Origin: Chaenocephalus aceratus
Taxonomy: Eukaryota > Chordata > Actinopteri > Perciformes > Channichthyidae
Length of the DNA stretch: 64,000 nucleotides
Reading direction: 5' to 3'
NCBI GenBank assembly: GCA_023974075.1
Contig: CM043792.1
Coordinates: forward strand, 21,663,319-21,727,318
In this document: positions 11,963-22,856 of the stretch, piece by piece
Numbering within the stretch: position 1 is the stretch's first letter
How the letters are laid out: each line of letters opens with the position of its first letter
The notes under the pieces: generated by a model
Told to the model about the DNA's origin: nothing
The model's input: the letters and a program-made list of their open reading frames with translations, nothing else
Database searches by the model: none
Position numbers and translations under genes: made by a program

Positions 11963-13742
11963 AAGCAGACTTTAGTTACACCTGAGTAAAATTCAGGGAA
12001 AGGTGATTGTCAAGTGCCAACAATCAGGCGAGATATTTGATAGTTGGTGCTTGAGAAGACTAAACATTTATCTGTAGATCTCTATAAAGTATATTAATTA
12101 CTCGTTATTCTCTACTAATAGTTAATTACAAGACATCTATCAATATGTGTGTACCTCCACCATTAAACTGTCAAATTCTGCACATTTCTTATACTATCTA
12201 CATACATAAGAGTATAATTAATGTGTATAATATCAGTTAAAATAAGTGCTTCAACATAGTTAACATTGCAGGAAAGCAATACATTAGACATTATGTACTT
12301 TCTCAGGCTTAACATTTATCTGTAGATAGATACCCCCAAAGCTTTTTTCTTATTTCAAAGAAGACCTTAACCTAAAGTATTATTTAATATTTAAATAGAG
12401 GTTAATTAGTTTGTCTGTTTTGCACATCCTCCTATTAATATCTTTGTACATCGTGCACTAAACTGTTTTATTGTAGAGATCACTTACAGTATCTTCTTGA
12501 TTTTTTATATTCTATATATCTATCACAGACCTTCTACTTTCCCCCTATGAAAGTATGTACTCTTAATATTTTTTTCATCAAATAACATTATTCAACAAAA
12601 ATAACATTATTCAACAAAAATAATTCAATAACGTGCTTTAACCACTAGGCACACAAGGTACACACAGCATACTAATAATAACTGTGTATTAGGACACTTA
12701 TGTATGTATAACATCTGAAGATGTGTAGTTTTATTCATGTTTTTACATAATTTTACAGGATATTGCTATACTATTTCTCATGCTTTACTTCTACACATTA
12801 ATATTAATATTTAATGGTAAGCTATTGAAATTGTGATTCCATAGATGTGTCTCCCATTCCCTGACTATTCTCTCAACTCAGTATTTACATTCTTATATTC
12901 AAAGAAAATCAGTCCTTTTCTATCAGTTGTGCACCGTTATGGTGTAAATGTAACCTATCTACCAATTGGATCAAATATAAAAGACAGCCGAATTAGTGTT
13001 GATACTGCAAGGAGACGTATTTTGTGAAAAGAAATGCAAGGTGTTGTTTAATTGTTGATATATTTATGATCCACGTCACATATTCAGTTTTGGCAGCAGT
13101 TCTCCTGTTTGTCCAGAAGTCTTCTCATCAGGGCTCTATAAATAAAGAACTACAGCAGATGTGTAATATTTAATGCAGCCGAACTGTGTATTACAATGCC
13201 GTTATGTGATGACTTCCAAAGAGAAAAGCAAGAACACTCTGAATAAAGTATTATTCTTTTTTTTTTCTTCTTTTTTTTCATATCCCAACATGCATTGCGC
13301 CTAAACATCCAATCAACGAGCATCAAGCTGAGGATTTTGGGTAATCTGTTCAGTGGGTTTGTGTGTATCCTCAAAATGTCCCTTATAGGCCTACGTCTGT
13401 TTCCGGTGACTTTATTTACGGCTAAAAAGCCCAAGATTATAGAATTAAACGAATAAATAAAAACAAGGATAATTGTGTTGTTATTGTTGGGTAAATAAGG
13501 AAAAACAGATTTTTTTCAAAAATACAGATTTCAGTATTTTGAGGCTCGAAGCCCCATTTCTTTTCCTCACAGACGGGAAAAAAAAGTCCGACATTATACG
13601 ATTTAAAATAAAAACATAAAACACTGGCATGTAATTTACGTTAGAATAAATAGAATGGTTTTGAATAATAGATGAGAGTAAAATCGTCACTTTACAGCCC
13701 CGCTCAGTTTTGGGGAAACCAACGCTGTCATTTGAACGGCGA

Positions 13743-13868
13743 TCAAGCCTGAAGCCACAGAGATCTTCTGTTACTGTCCTTTCTTCTTAGAGGAAGTACA
13801 GAAACACGTAACTCTGGATTTGTTTTAATGTGTGAGGTGCAATAAAAAACACAGCAGCTTTTCGGCAT
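13743..13868 (-). pseudogene. THAP-domain N-terminus, right arm (41 codons)
   Basis: An ATG-started frame opens MPKSCCVFYCTSHIKTNP and continues through VSVLPLRRKDSNRRSLWLQA to a TGA. The first Cys pair, the basic stretch and the SLWLQA helix fit the first half of a THAP domain. The later Cys-X2-His pair is missing because the frame stops. This is the better preserved of two mirror copies. It is a remnant and unlikely to make a working protein. Confidence 0.6.
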
Positions 13869-14220
13869 TTTAAAATATTATATTATAACAGCTGGCGAAA
13901 TTACTGGCGAAATTACAGCCTTGCCTACTGATTTTAAATGTGTGCTCTAAAATGATATTTATAAATGACTATTATCATTATTATAATCAAGACAATAAAT
14001 GGCAAAGATATGTAGAAAATAAACGTATTTAAGATACGTTCATAACAAACGTAACGTGGGAGAAAATATGCTTCTAGAAGATATGTAGAAAATAAACGTA
14101 TTTGAGATACGTTCATAACGAACGTAACGTAGGAGAAAATACGTTTCTTGCTAAACGTAATTGAGAATGCAGTTTAGTTCTGTGGGAACGTATTTTTTAG
14201 GAGACAGGGTTGGTATAACC

Positions 14221-17200
14221 ATGTTTGTGAGTATTAATCATGTTTGTTTATTTGCTGTTTGTGTAAGTGTACACTTTAATAATGTGGGATGTCGACCTAG
14301 CAATACTTACGCCCATAAAATCCCACGTCCTGATAATACAAACAAGATGCTGGTGGTCATGTATTTTCAAACTTGGCTGTTAGTATTTTTTATAAATCTA
14401 AAATGACATCTAACCACCTTTTTGTATTATAATAAATCCGTCTAAGTTCTGGGAAATTTCTGCTGGGAAATTGGTACATTTGTAAACAGCTGGTGTCTGA
14501 TTTGTACAAACATTACACTTTAAAAAAAAAAATGCAATATTTAAAATGATTAAAATGTATTTATCCTACAATTAATAAAAACGGTCTCCTGTTTGGCAAA
14601 ATAAGGCTTAACGTGAATTGTTAAGAATGATAATAACCAGAAACAAGAACAATAAGTGTATTTTGCGCGTTGTAGCCAAAAACTAGCCCAATATAAATGC
14701 TTTAGTTTAAAGCTATCTACATGAAATAATCACCACAATGAACATACAAAAGGTTCCAGTGTGCCTCAAAATGTATTTTAACAAATGGAAAACGTAATGC
14801 AGTGTAATGAGTTACTAGGATTGCTATCATTTTCACCTGTTCTGTATTTTGTGCAAACTGTTTGGCTGGATTTGAGAACAGCTGTGAACAACATGTTAAT
14901 ATTTCTTGAGAAAAGCCTGAAGTAGAAGCTTGCACACAATGTCAAAACAGTATCAGGCTTGCATGTTCAGTGCTCTGACTCTGTGTGAGCTATTCTCTGG
15001 AACCACATGACCACGGACTACCAGAGAATTTCTCCTGAACCAGCCTGCATGCTTTTAATAGCCCTCCCCTAAAGGTTAGACTGGTTTCCACTGGTTTTGA
15101 AGGCACTTAATGCATGACTGAAAAGGTATTTATACTTCTCATTCAATATTACAACAATACTAAAATTGAGATAACTAAACCACTAAAACCATAATAAACT
15201 TTACAGAAGCATGCACATGTTTTCTTGTGCTATAGTCCATGTATCTCCTGTGCGTGTTAGTTGGAGTTCAGACTAACAGGGAATCGGGAGGGAAGTGATG
15301 TTTTGTTATTCTTGTTCTGCATTTTTGCAACAGCCTGCTAATATTTGGTACTAATATACACAAATAAATCCACTCAGAACTTCCAGTCTTATTCTGCTAT
15401 CATCCCCTGTAAAGAAGTTCAACAGGAAAACATGCAGTTCATCATGTTTCCATTATTCTCTGATTGTTTAGTTGTTGAATAATCCGGGTGGGGGTATTTC
15501 CTGTTTTACATGGAAGGCAAATAATTTCTCAGAAAGTACGAGGCATTCATTACGATAGTAAGGGGCCCATGACTATACTTGTTTCAAATTAGGACATCAC
15601 TGAGAAGAGTAATACAGTTTTCTGTACGACTTACAGAGCACAAATCACCTCAGAGACCCCTCATGTCTGTGAACCCTGTGCACTGAGCCCCTTAGGCGGG
15701 GAGGAAACAATAAAGTGCCGTGGAAGCAGGTGGAGCAGGGGCTGATTCCTGTAATTATATTGGACGTGGAGGTTATTGCAAATTCCCGTTCATCCATTAC
15801 TTTAGCGGTTTGCCGTAAATGTGTACATGTTCCTGGCTGTAGTGGCTATTAATGTTATATACAGTTTAGACATAAGGGGTCCATGCATTTATCATAAAGA
15901 TGTCTTATCTGGGATGGTAGTTTATAATAAATCAGAATCAGAATCATTTAATTAGCAGTCCCTTCATCACAATTCAGTCTAACAGACACACATTTAGAGC
16001 ATTGTTATTACAGCAAATTCTGAATGATCTTTTTCTTAAGTTTTTGTTATGGTATACTTCATGCAGTAATAATGCCAGGGAGGTTAGACCCTCTGTTAGA
16101 CCTATTTTGTATTTGGGATAGCATACTGAAGTTGTGCATTGGGTTTGTATAGACTTTTGAAACATGTATAAAATCATGTTTAAAAGCAACTGTCATAGTA
16201 CTAAAGGACACATATCAAGGAAAAGCTCACATTTGCAGTGTGCCCATGCATTTAGGGCCATCATTCCACAAACAGAGACATTCCTGTTTTCAGTTTGGTT
16301 ACAGAAATTACCAAATAAAATATGTTCTTGTTTTATAAAACACGACAAAGAAAGGATGTTTTGTTTTTTTGCGATGTTAAAGAGACTATATATTGAAACC
16401 ACTCACGCACATACAGACACAAGGCACTTGAAGAGGGCCATTGAGCACAGGTGTGTAGTGTGTATGTGTAGTTCTAAAAATAATTCTTACCATAATTCTC
16501 AAATTGGGGGGAGGGAGAGGTTTGACATTTTTCTTGATAAGCGCTGCGGTTAGGGTGTCTGAGGTCATGCGATGTACAGGTGAACAGACAGAACACCAGA
16601 CACGTTAGGAACACGTTGTTCCCATAAGCTGGCAGCACAGGGCTTGAATTGAATTCCTATGTACTGAAGCACAGGTATTGACATATTTTAATTGAGTGTG
16701 TACTGTTTGCATGAATACAGGGCGGGGACATTTCTGAGAAGTTGTACACTTCTCAGAGGCATTTATGATTTAAGCAGACATCATTATGTATTTACATGTG
16801 AGGGCATGTTAGGTCACGCTTACACCTACAGAGAATCCTTTGAGTCACAGCTGATTCAAAGGAGTCAGCCCGTACTTCCCGAGAAGAGGGAAGTTATTTT
16901 ACAGTTCTGCTGTATTTCGTGTGAAGCAGCTGTTCAACTGCTTTGTTACAGGAAGAAGTTATCAGCTTACCAACAAATTATTTTTGTTCTGTTTGAAGGC
17001 AAAACTAATAAGATATCATTGTTTCCCACAAAACATATCTTTACATTAGAAAAATATCGCTCTTAAAATGATAACATAATGACATCTGTTTGCGTTTAGG
17101 GTATCTCTAAATGTGCTGGGTCATTTAGAGATGTGGTTTGTAATCTGGGGTTTACGTGAAGATAGTGACATTCAAAAATGTATCCTAAAAAGCCAAGAAT

Positions 17201-17294
17201 ATAACATGTAGAATGTTACACCCAGTGAGTTTAGTCTGCCTGTGGAAAAAATGTCAGCGATCATAAAACAAATCAAACAATGAGATCTCATTTC
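14221..17294. other. Intergenic, downstream of socs3
   Basis: No coding, RNA or clear transposon signals. AATCAGAATCAGAATCA at about 15930 resembles the short tail motif of fish retroposons. The GC-richer stretch at 15650-15800 stands out from its AT-rich surroundings. Overlapping short frames on both strands at 16160-16570 are judged spurious. Confidence 0.45.
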
Positions 17295-18406
17295 ATAGAA
17301 AAATAGTGCTCTTTTATTATAAATTAATGAAATGTTCTTTTACAAATATAAATAAGTGCAAAGTTGTATCAGTCTGCTTGCTTCGTCAAACAAATATATT
17401 CAAGCATCCGTAGCCAGTGGTTTGGCTAGCAAAAGTACATCTTTATAAAAGACAGCACATGAATAATAATCTTCACTCATGTTAAATCATGAAAATAAGA
17501 TACATTATGAATCTTTTCCTTCACGGGAAAAGACAGATACCATTTTTAATACATTCATTTGCAAGCAATGGCAATGCTGTCTGTGCCAAAAATACTTCCA
17601 CATATTTTGGTATACATATATTTTTCAGCACTAAAGCCATATTAGGCAGTAGTGCTGTTCTCTCAAGTAAGATCCTCTAGGGTTCAGTCATGTTTGTAAT
17701 ACAACAAACTGTTGTCTAGTTCAGGCAAGTTTGGCAAAAACCCTTCATCTAAACAAAATATCAGAAACATGTCTTCTTTCCACATCTTGTTAGATTACTT
17801 TAAGTCATTTTTCCATGGTGGCTATTACAAATATGCACCAAGGAAGCCATCAGTGTCCACTCAGCTAAGATTCCATTGTCTGGGAATTTCGAAGCTGGTC
17901 AGAGGTGCCAGGATGTTTGACGGACGCATCTAATACATCAAAGATTATCATCCGAGGTCAGCAAAAAAACAGCCTGACCGTAAGAGCCTGTCCAGCTTTA
18001 ATGGATGGCCGATTTTCTGAGTCTGATGTGTGTGAGCTCGGCAGCCTCACAGCACATTAGGTAAGCAGCAGCAGAGGGAACCTGTGTGTCATCAGACTGT
18101 AGACATCTGTCTGTAAGCTTCACCTCAGTTTTCAGTCAAATGTATGTCATCAGTGAGGGTTCACTCTCTTGTATACCACAATATTACAGCAGCTCTCTCT
18201 TCTCTTCTCTTGGGCTTTTGTTGCCCACTTTTCTGTGGGACCAACACACATCTTGTCAGTACAATAAACTGCTCCTTTTTTTTTTTACAAGCGCGAACTT
18301 GGGCTTGACTGTCTCTGCTTAATTCCACAGCGTGTGTCTTTACTAGCTGCACTGAAACCATACGGTTCCTTTTCAGTCTTTGCCCCTTCAAGAGCATCAG
18401 TCCACT
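17295..18406 (-). other. socs3: socs3 3' untranslated region (predicted)
   Basis: Downstream of the socs3 stop the minus strand runs about 1.1 kb to an AATAAA signal (complement of TTTATT at 17313-17318). About 30 nt before it, complement of 17348-17355, is TTATTTAT, the core of an AU-rich destabilising element. Such elements are expected in a short-lived cytokine-response mRNA. The 3' end is predicted. Confidence 0.55.
17313..17318 (-). terminator. Candidate socs3 polyadenylation signal
   Basis: Minus-strand AATAAA, the most downstream clear hexamer before sequence with no gene signals. Confidence 0.45.
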
Positions 18407-19024
18407 TTAGATAGGAGCCTCATATTCCTGGAGGAACTCCCTGATGGGATGAGGAAGTTGGTCTCTTTTAGAAGAAATGTCCAAATGTCCATTGACTGTT
18501 TTCCTGCACAAGTGCTGCAAGGTGGATAGGTTACAGGAGAGAGGTTTGATGAGCTCCAGAGGAATCTTCTCTCCTCCAGAGTAAATGTAGTACATATTCC
18601 CACTGCGAGCATTCACTTTGCTCTGAGGCATGTAGAAGTGGATCAGCTTGAGGACACAGTCAAAGTGTGGAACAGACTGAATGTTCTTAGGGTCTGTTTG
18701 CAGGTAGAAAGAGGAAGAGTCACATTGGATCCGAAGATTCTTGGTGCCTGACGCCGTTTTGACACTGAGGGCGTACAGGTGCCGGTTGTCGGAGCTGTCT
18801 CTGATGAGGAAGGTGCCGGTGGTCTCAGCCGCCAGCATGGCATTGGCCTCCTTCCCAGTGATGGCCCCCCAATAGAAGCCACTCTCCTGCAGCTTGTGAA
18901 GTGTGGCGAGGACCATCTGATACTGGGTTTTGGAGGTGAACGTTTTAAAACGCTGAGGCAGCCGCATGCTGGAGTCCAAGAGGCTGCTGCTCATTGCGGA
19001 GTCAAACTTGCTGTAAGTTACCAT
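18407..19024 (-). CDS. socs3: Suppressor of cytokine signaling 3 (SOCS3)
   Basis: SOCS3 is a cytosolic feedback inhibitor of JAK-STAT signalling. It binds gp130-type receptors and JAKs, blocks the kinase and recruits elongin B/C-cullin 5 ubiquitin ligase. The frame encodes 205 residues in one exon, as usual for SOCS genes. Visible parts: N-terminus MVTYSKF; kinase inhibitory region and extended SH2 helix at about 21-48 (RFKTFTSKTQYQMVL); SH2 domain about 50-140 with FLIRDSS, phosphotyrosine-binding Arg75; SOCS box about 165-205, with LQHLCRK as the BC box and a C-terminus EFLQEYEAPI. The mammalian PEST insert late in the SH2 domain is absent (MPQSKVNARSGNMYYIYSGG spans the site), giving 205 rather than 225 residues. 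The start is the first AUG of the predicted spliced message, in a strong context (GCGCCATGG). Which fish paralogue (a or b) is not settled. Confidence 0.97.
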   Translation of the reverse strand: MVTYSKFDSAMSSSLLDSSMRLPQRFKTFTSKTQYQMVLATLHKLQESGFYWGAITGKEANAMLAAETTGTFLIRDSSDNRHLYALSVKTASGTKNLRIQCDSSSFYLQTDPKNIQSVPHFDCVLKLIHFYMPQSKVNARSGNMYYIYSGGEKIPLELIKPLSCNLSTLQHLCRKTVNGHLDISSKRDQLPHPIREFLQEYEAPI

Positions 19025-19149
19025 GGCGCTGTGCCCGCTCTTTAGGCAGCCTGGGGAGCACTGGGTGCCACACAGACAAGAGAAGAAGAGGTAGGGTCCA
19101 AAAGAGGATCCGAGGGTTGTTGTTGTGGAAGAGCAGTTTGTCAAAACAC
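19025..19149 (-). other. socs3: socs3 exon 2, 5' untranslated part
   Basis: A 3' splice site (TTGTTTCCTTAG/GTG) ends at 19150, leaving 125 nt of leader ahead of the start codon. There is no AUG in this leader. The frame is open through it with no stop, continuous with the coding frame. Confidence 0.6.
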
Positions 19150-19657
19150 CTAAGGAAACAAGAGAGGAAATGTGAGCTCAGTGTGGAAAACGTGACACTA
19201 AACATTCAAATGCAATTCAAAAGTTTAACATTGACATACAATATGAACCCTGAGCTCTGGAAACCTTTATTTTCCAGATGTGCAAACTCTCTTCATCATG
19301 CGTTTAAACATCCATATTAAGGATGGGGACATTTCTCCAGATGCCAAGACTTTTTGTGTCTGCTTTAAATAAAAGACCCAAACTGGATGATCCTGTGTTT
19401 AAGAGGAGTCATGGTTTTAACAGCGTGTTGACTTAATTGAGTCCATAAATTACAGGCATTTCGGGGAAACTTTTTTTTGGTGTAATCTGCCCTCGAGACT
19501 CAAATCAGTTCCAGTAAAGACATGGTAATCCTAATTGGGCAATCTACACGGCATACTGGCTTCACCACAACAAACTCACTCTGATAAACATTCAAAACAT
19601 AATTAATATTATCATACACATTGTTAATAAGTATTGACAAAAAAAACATTTGCTTAC

Positions 19658-19835
19658 CTTTAATGTTTCTCCAAACTCGCTCTTTAAGAATAATTCCAAA
19701 TCGATGGATAGATGTCTGTTTAGCGTCTGTCCGGATGATACAAACGGTTTTTTTGGGCAACAATTTTCAGACTTTTTTATAACTTTTCTCGGTGTCTATG
19801 TGCCCGAGTGCTTGCCTGCTGTGCTGTGAGTTACT
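19658..19835 (-). other. socs3: socs3 exon 1, non-coding (predicted)
   Basis: The donor AAAG/GTAAGC at 19657/19658 lies about 0.5 kb upstream of the exon 2 acceptor. This fits the conserved SOCS3 structure of one non-coding exon and one coding exon. The start is inferred from a TATA-like box at 19862-19868. A second, downstream TATA-like box (complement of 19773-19782) could give a shorter exon. No AUG occurs in the exon. Confidence 0.55.
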
Positions 19836-19861
19836 AGTGAAGTTTAGGTGCCGAGGAGCCA

Positions 19862-19899
19862 TTATAAACGAGAGTAGACTCCGCCTCCGCTTCCAGGAA
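19862..19899 (-). promoter_or_regulatory. socs3: socs3 core promoter with STAT site
   Basis: On the minus strand TTCCTGGAA (19891-19899, the palindromic STAT consensus TTCNNNGAA) is followed by a GC-rich GGAGGCGGAGTC and a TATA-like TTTATAAT. The order STAT site, GC-rich box, start is that of mammalian SOCS3 promoters, where a TTCCAGGAA site lies about 70 bp upstream of the start. Here it would be about 60 bp upstream. Confidence 0.65.
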
Positions 19900-20215
19900 A
19901 GCCTCCCTCTTGGCAGATTGTCAGGAAGCATGTTTTTTTTGTTAAAGATTCCTGCTATGAGAAGCGCCCTCCCCCCGCTGTTCCTCCAAAAATGAAGTTA
20001 AGGAGGAGTTTTCCAAGCAATACTTATGAATCTTTGTTAACAACGTCGGTCTATTTACGGTCTTATAAACACTTTAAATAATACAATATTTCTCCTATGT
20101 TTATGAGCGTTTGAGAAACAGCTATAGAGGTTGATTATGTTCTCTTTTTTTGGCAGAAGTTCTGCTTTAGCGTCAATGAGGTAATGATTCATGAGTCCGG
20201 CATTGTGCAGTCGGT

Positions 20216-20224
20216 TTCTGAGAA
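20216..20224. promoter_or_regulatory. Second STAT-type motif upstream of socs3
   Basis: TTCTGAGAA fits TTCNNNGAA about 380 bp upstream of the predicted start. A single palindromic six-base match is expected by chance every few kilobases, so it is suggestive only. Confidence 0.3.
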
Positions 20225-22544
20225 ATTCTCAGTAATAGTGGCTCACATGCTGAGCACCAGTTCTCCAGAGAGGGCGCCAGATTCATAAGCCTTACATTTC
20301 CATTATAAACAGCTGGTATCCAGTGGCAACGTATGATTAAATACTCCATGTTGTGAATTGTTGTGTCTATTTATCTCTGCAGTAATTAGGGGCATATTGG
20401 ATTATTGTTTCCTGGTCCACATTCAAATCTGGTAAGGGCTCACTCAAAATGAAACATCATTTTGTACACATAAACAAACAAAAACACAATGTTACAAACT
20501 ATTTATTATATTATAGTATCCGTCATGTTTAATGACTGTTTCTTATAGTAATCCACCCAGAACTGAAACATTTAACTAAAAAGCAAAACTTAGGTTAAAA
20601 AAAGTAGTATTCCTCTTCGACTTTTAGTTTTTAGCTTAATCCTATTTATTAAAGGTCTAATTTGGATACTTCCCGTCGTGAACTCATCCTGGACCTTCAC
20701 TTCCCAAAAGTATCTTTATCAGCTTTACAATAATCTGGTAATCAGCATTAGGCTGTCTAAAGGAAGATGACTCCAATCCTGATGTGAAGACAGACTTATC
20801 TTTGGCAACATGTGATAGACTGCTCATTCCATCCATATCGGCGCCTGGCTTGCTGACTCAGCTATGACCATATTAGCCTCAGGTGGTTATTGTGCTGTAG
20901 ACTAACTCCAGGCTATAGTGTCATGTCAGGCATTGCTGGGCTATAACCAGCTCACGAATACTCATCAAATAGCAGACGGCCTGTAACTTCAAGTCAGGCA
21001 GAAATACCTCTGAAGCTTCTCAGCAGAAAGCATCGTTTTTGTGGTGTTCATTTTACCAAACCTTGGCCAAGAGATGGACAGAGGGAGGGGGTTACGGGTA
21101 ACGGATTGACGCAACAGAGCCTGATGGGTTTAGGTAAAAGCCAGCTGTGTCTACAGAGGTGAGTCGGGTGTTGTCTGATTCAGAGCAGGATAGGGGGGGA
21201 AGGGCATCACTGGGATGGCCTCGTAAAACTCTACTTGTTTCCAGAAAATCTATTGTGTCATCATTGTGAAGCATGTATTTAGCATTCAAAATTCTCTTCT
21301 GGGACCATGATGCGTGTTAATGAAAGGAGCAAGGGCGTGAGAGCCCCCCCTCATTAATTGTTTAGATCACCATGTTCCCATAGAAACCATAATGCACATT
21401 ATTATAGCATGTTGACTTGTTAGTGTCATTTCTGAAGTCAATTACACTTTTAAAAGAGTGAAAAAAAAAGACTTTTAAGCATAGTGTGGAGGAAGATGCT
21501 GGGGAAAAGTCCTGTAAGTGCCTACAGACGTCAATACTTGTTAGATAAGAATAAATAAAACTAAATTAAACTAAATAAATAATAGGAGACAGTGTGTATA
21601 CCAGAGGTCAACACTCAAATGGTGGGTCAGGCAAGGCGGATGAAGGACCAAGAGAGCTGGATACGAGAAAGCTTTCCACTCTGTTGCTCTGAGGCTCAGG
21701 GTGTGAGGCTTGGCAATGACAAATGTGTTTCTGTGTGTTTTCCTGCATGTCAATTCTAGTAGGTTGTTAGAATCTAAATGAAAAACGTAAAACAGCCCTT
21801 TTCAAATGTTTATCCTCCTAATTCTCCAGGCATGACACAAGCAGCAAATGAGTTCTAACTCACATGCAAAGTCAATGAATGTAACCTTTTTTGAGTGGAA
21901 GAGACGCCTCGCATGATAGCATGTTGGTCTAATCCACTGTTTAGTGGAGAAGGCAGATGTTTGTTTATGTTTGCCCACACTGACTCAGAAATATACTCTA
22001 GCTCATGGTTCCCGTAAACCCACTGGGGACGAGGGGAAAAAAAGCTGGGCTCTCTCCTGGAAACAGGGGTAAAGAGTAGAAAACTGTTATTTAACTAAAT
22101 ATTTTGAAACTGTTTGGTCAAGCAGATTTTTACTGAGTAGAGGTATTTTAAAAGCTCAATCATGTTACATTGTGGTGTTGGCATTCACAAAGGCGCCGCT
22201 TATTGCTTGCTGAATGAGTGAGCCGTGAACTCAGGTTGAGCCGACAGCATTAGCATGTTTATTGAATATCATCTGCCATTATCGGTTAAACAAAGAATAC
22301 AAAGCAGCTTTTTACTGGAACCGTGAATTCTGAATGAGGTGGAACTATAACTGATTATCTGAGTTACGTAGGTTCCTGGTATATCGGTCAATCTAATTCC
22401 TGTTAGCCTTCTATCATATATTCGATTAACTTCCTACCTCTACCTTCCTACCTTTATGTCATCATAGTACTGTAAAACTTCTGTGTTGGTTGAGCCACAC
22501 CACTTCTGTGTAATTACCAAACATCAGTTACAATTCCTGGTAAT
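20225..22544. other. Intergenic, upstream of socs3
   Basis: No gene or repeat structure recognised. Short frames here show no family resemblance. Confidence 0.45.

Positions 22545-22852
<308 letters not shown>

Positions 22853-22856
<4 letters not shown>

Larger units (their letters stand above)
10406..14212. mobile_element. 3.8-kb DNA transposon with long inverted arms and THAP fragments
   Basis: The termini are CAACCCTGTCTCCTAAAAA on the left and its complement on the right, flanked by the 8-bp duplication GTATAACC (10398-10405 and 14213-14220). The inverted arms extend about 450 bp (10406-10856 and about 13760-14212). The left arm contains two 74-bp subrepeats (TATTTTCTCC at 10477 and 10551). 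Both arms carry the start of a THAP-type zinc-binding domain reading inward. THAP domains and 8-bp duplications are known of P-element transposases, so a P-like origin is inferred. The roughly 2.4-kb interior has no transposase frame, so the element is non-autonomous. A hAT MITE has inserted in the left arm. Confidence 0.75.

Noticed and set aside
18407..19144. SOCS3 of 245 residues starting upstream of MVTYSKF
   Set aside because: The upstream start is a TTG codon. The first AUG in the predicted message is at 19024 and matches the family N-terminus.
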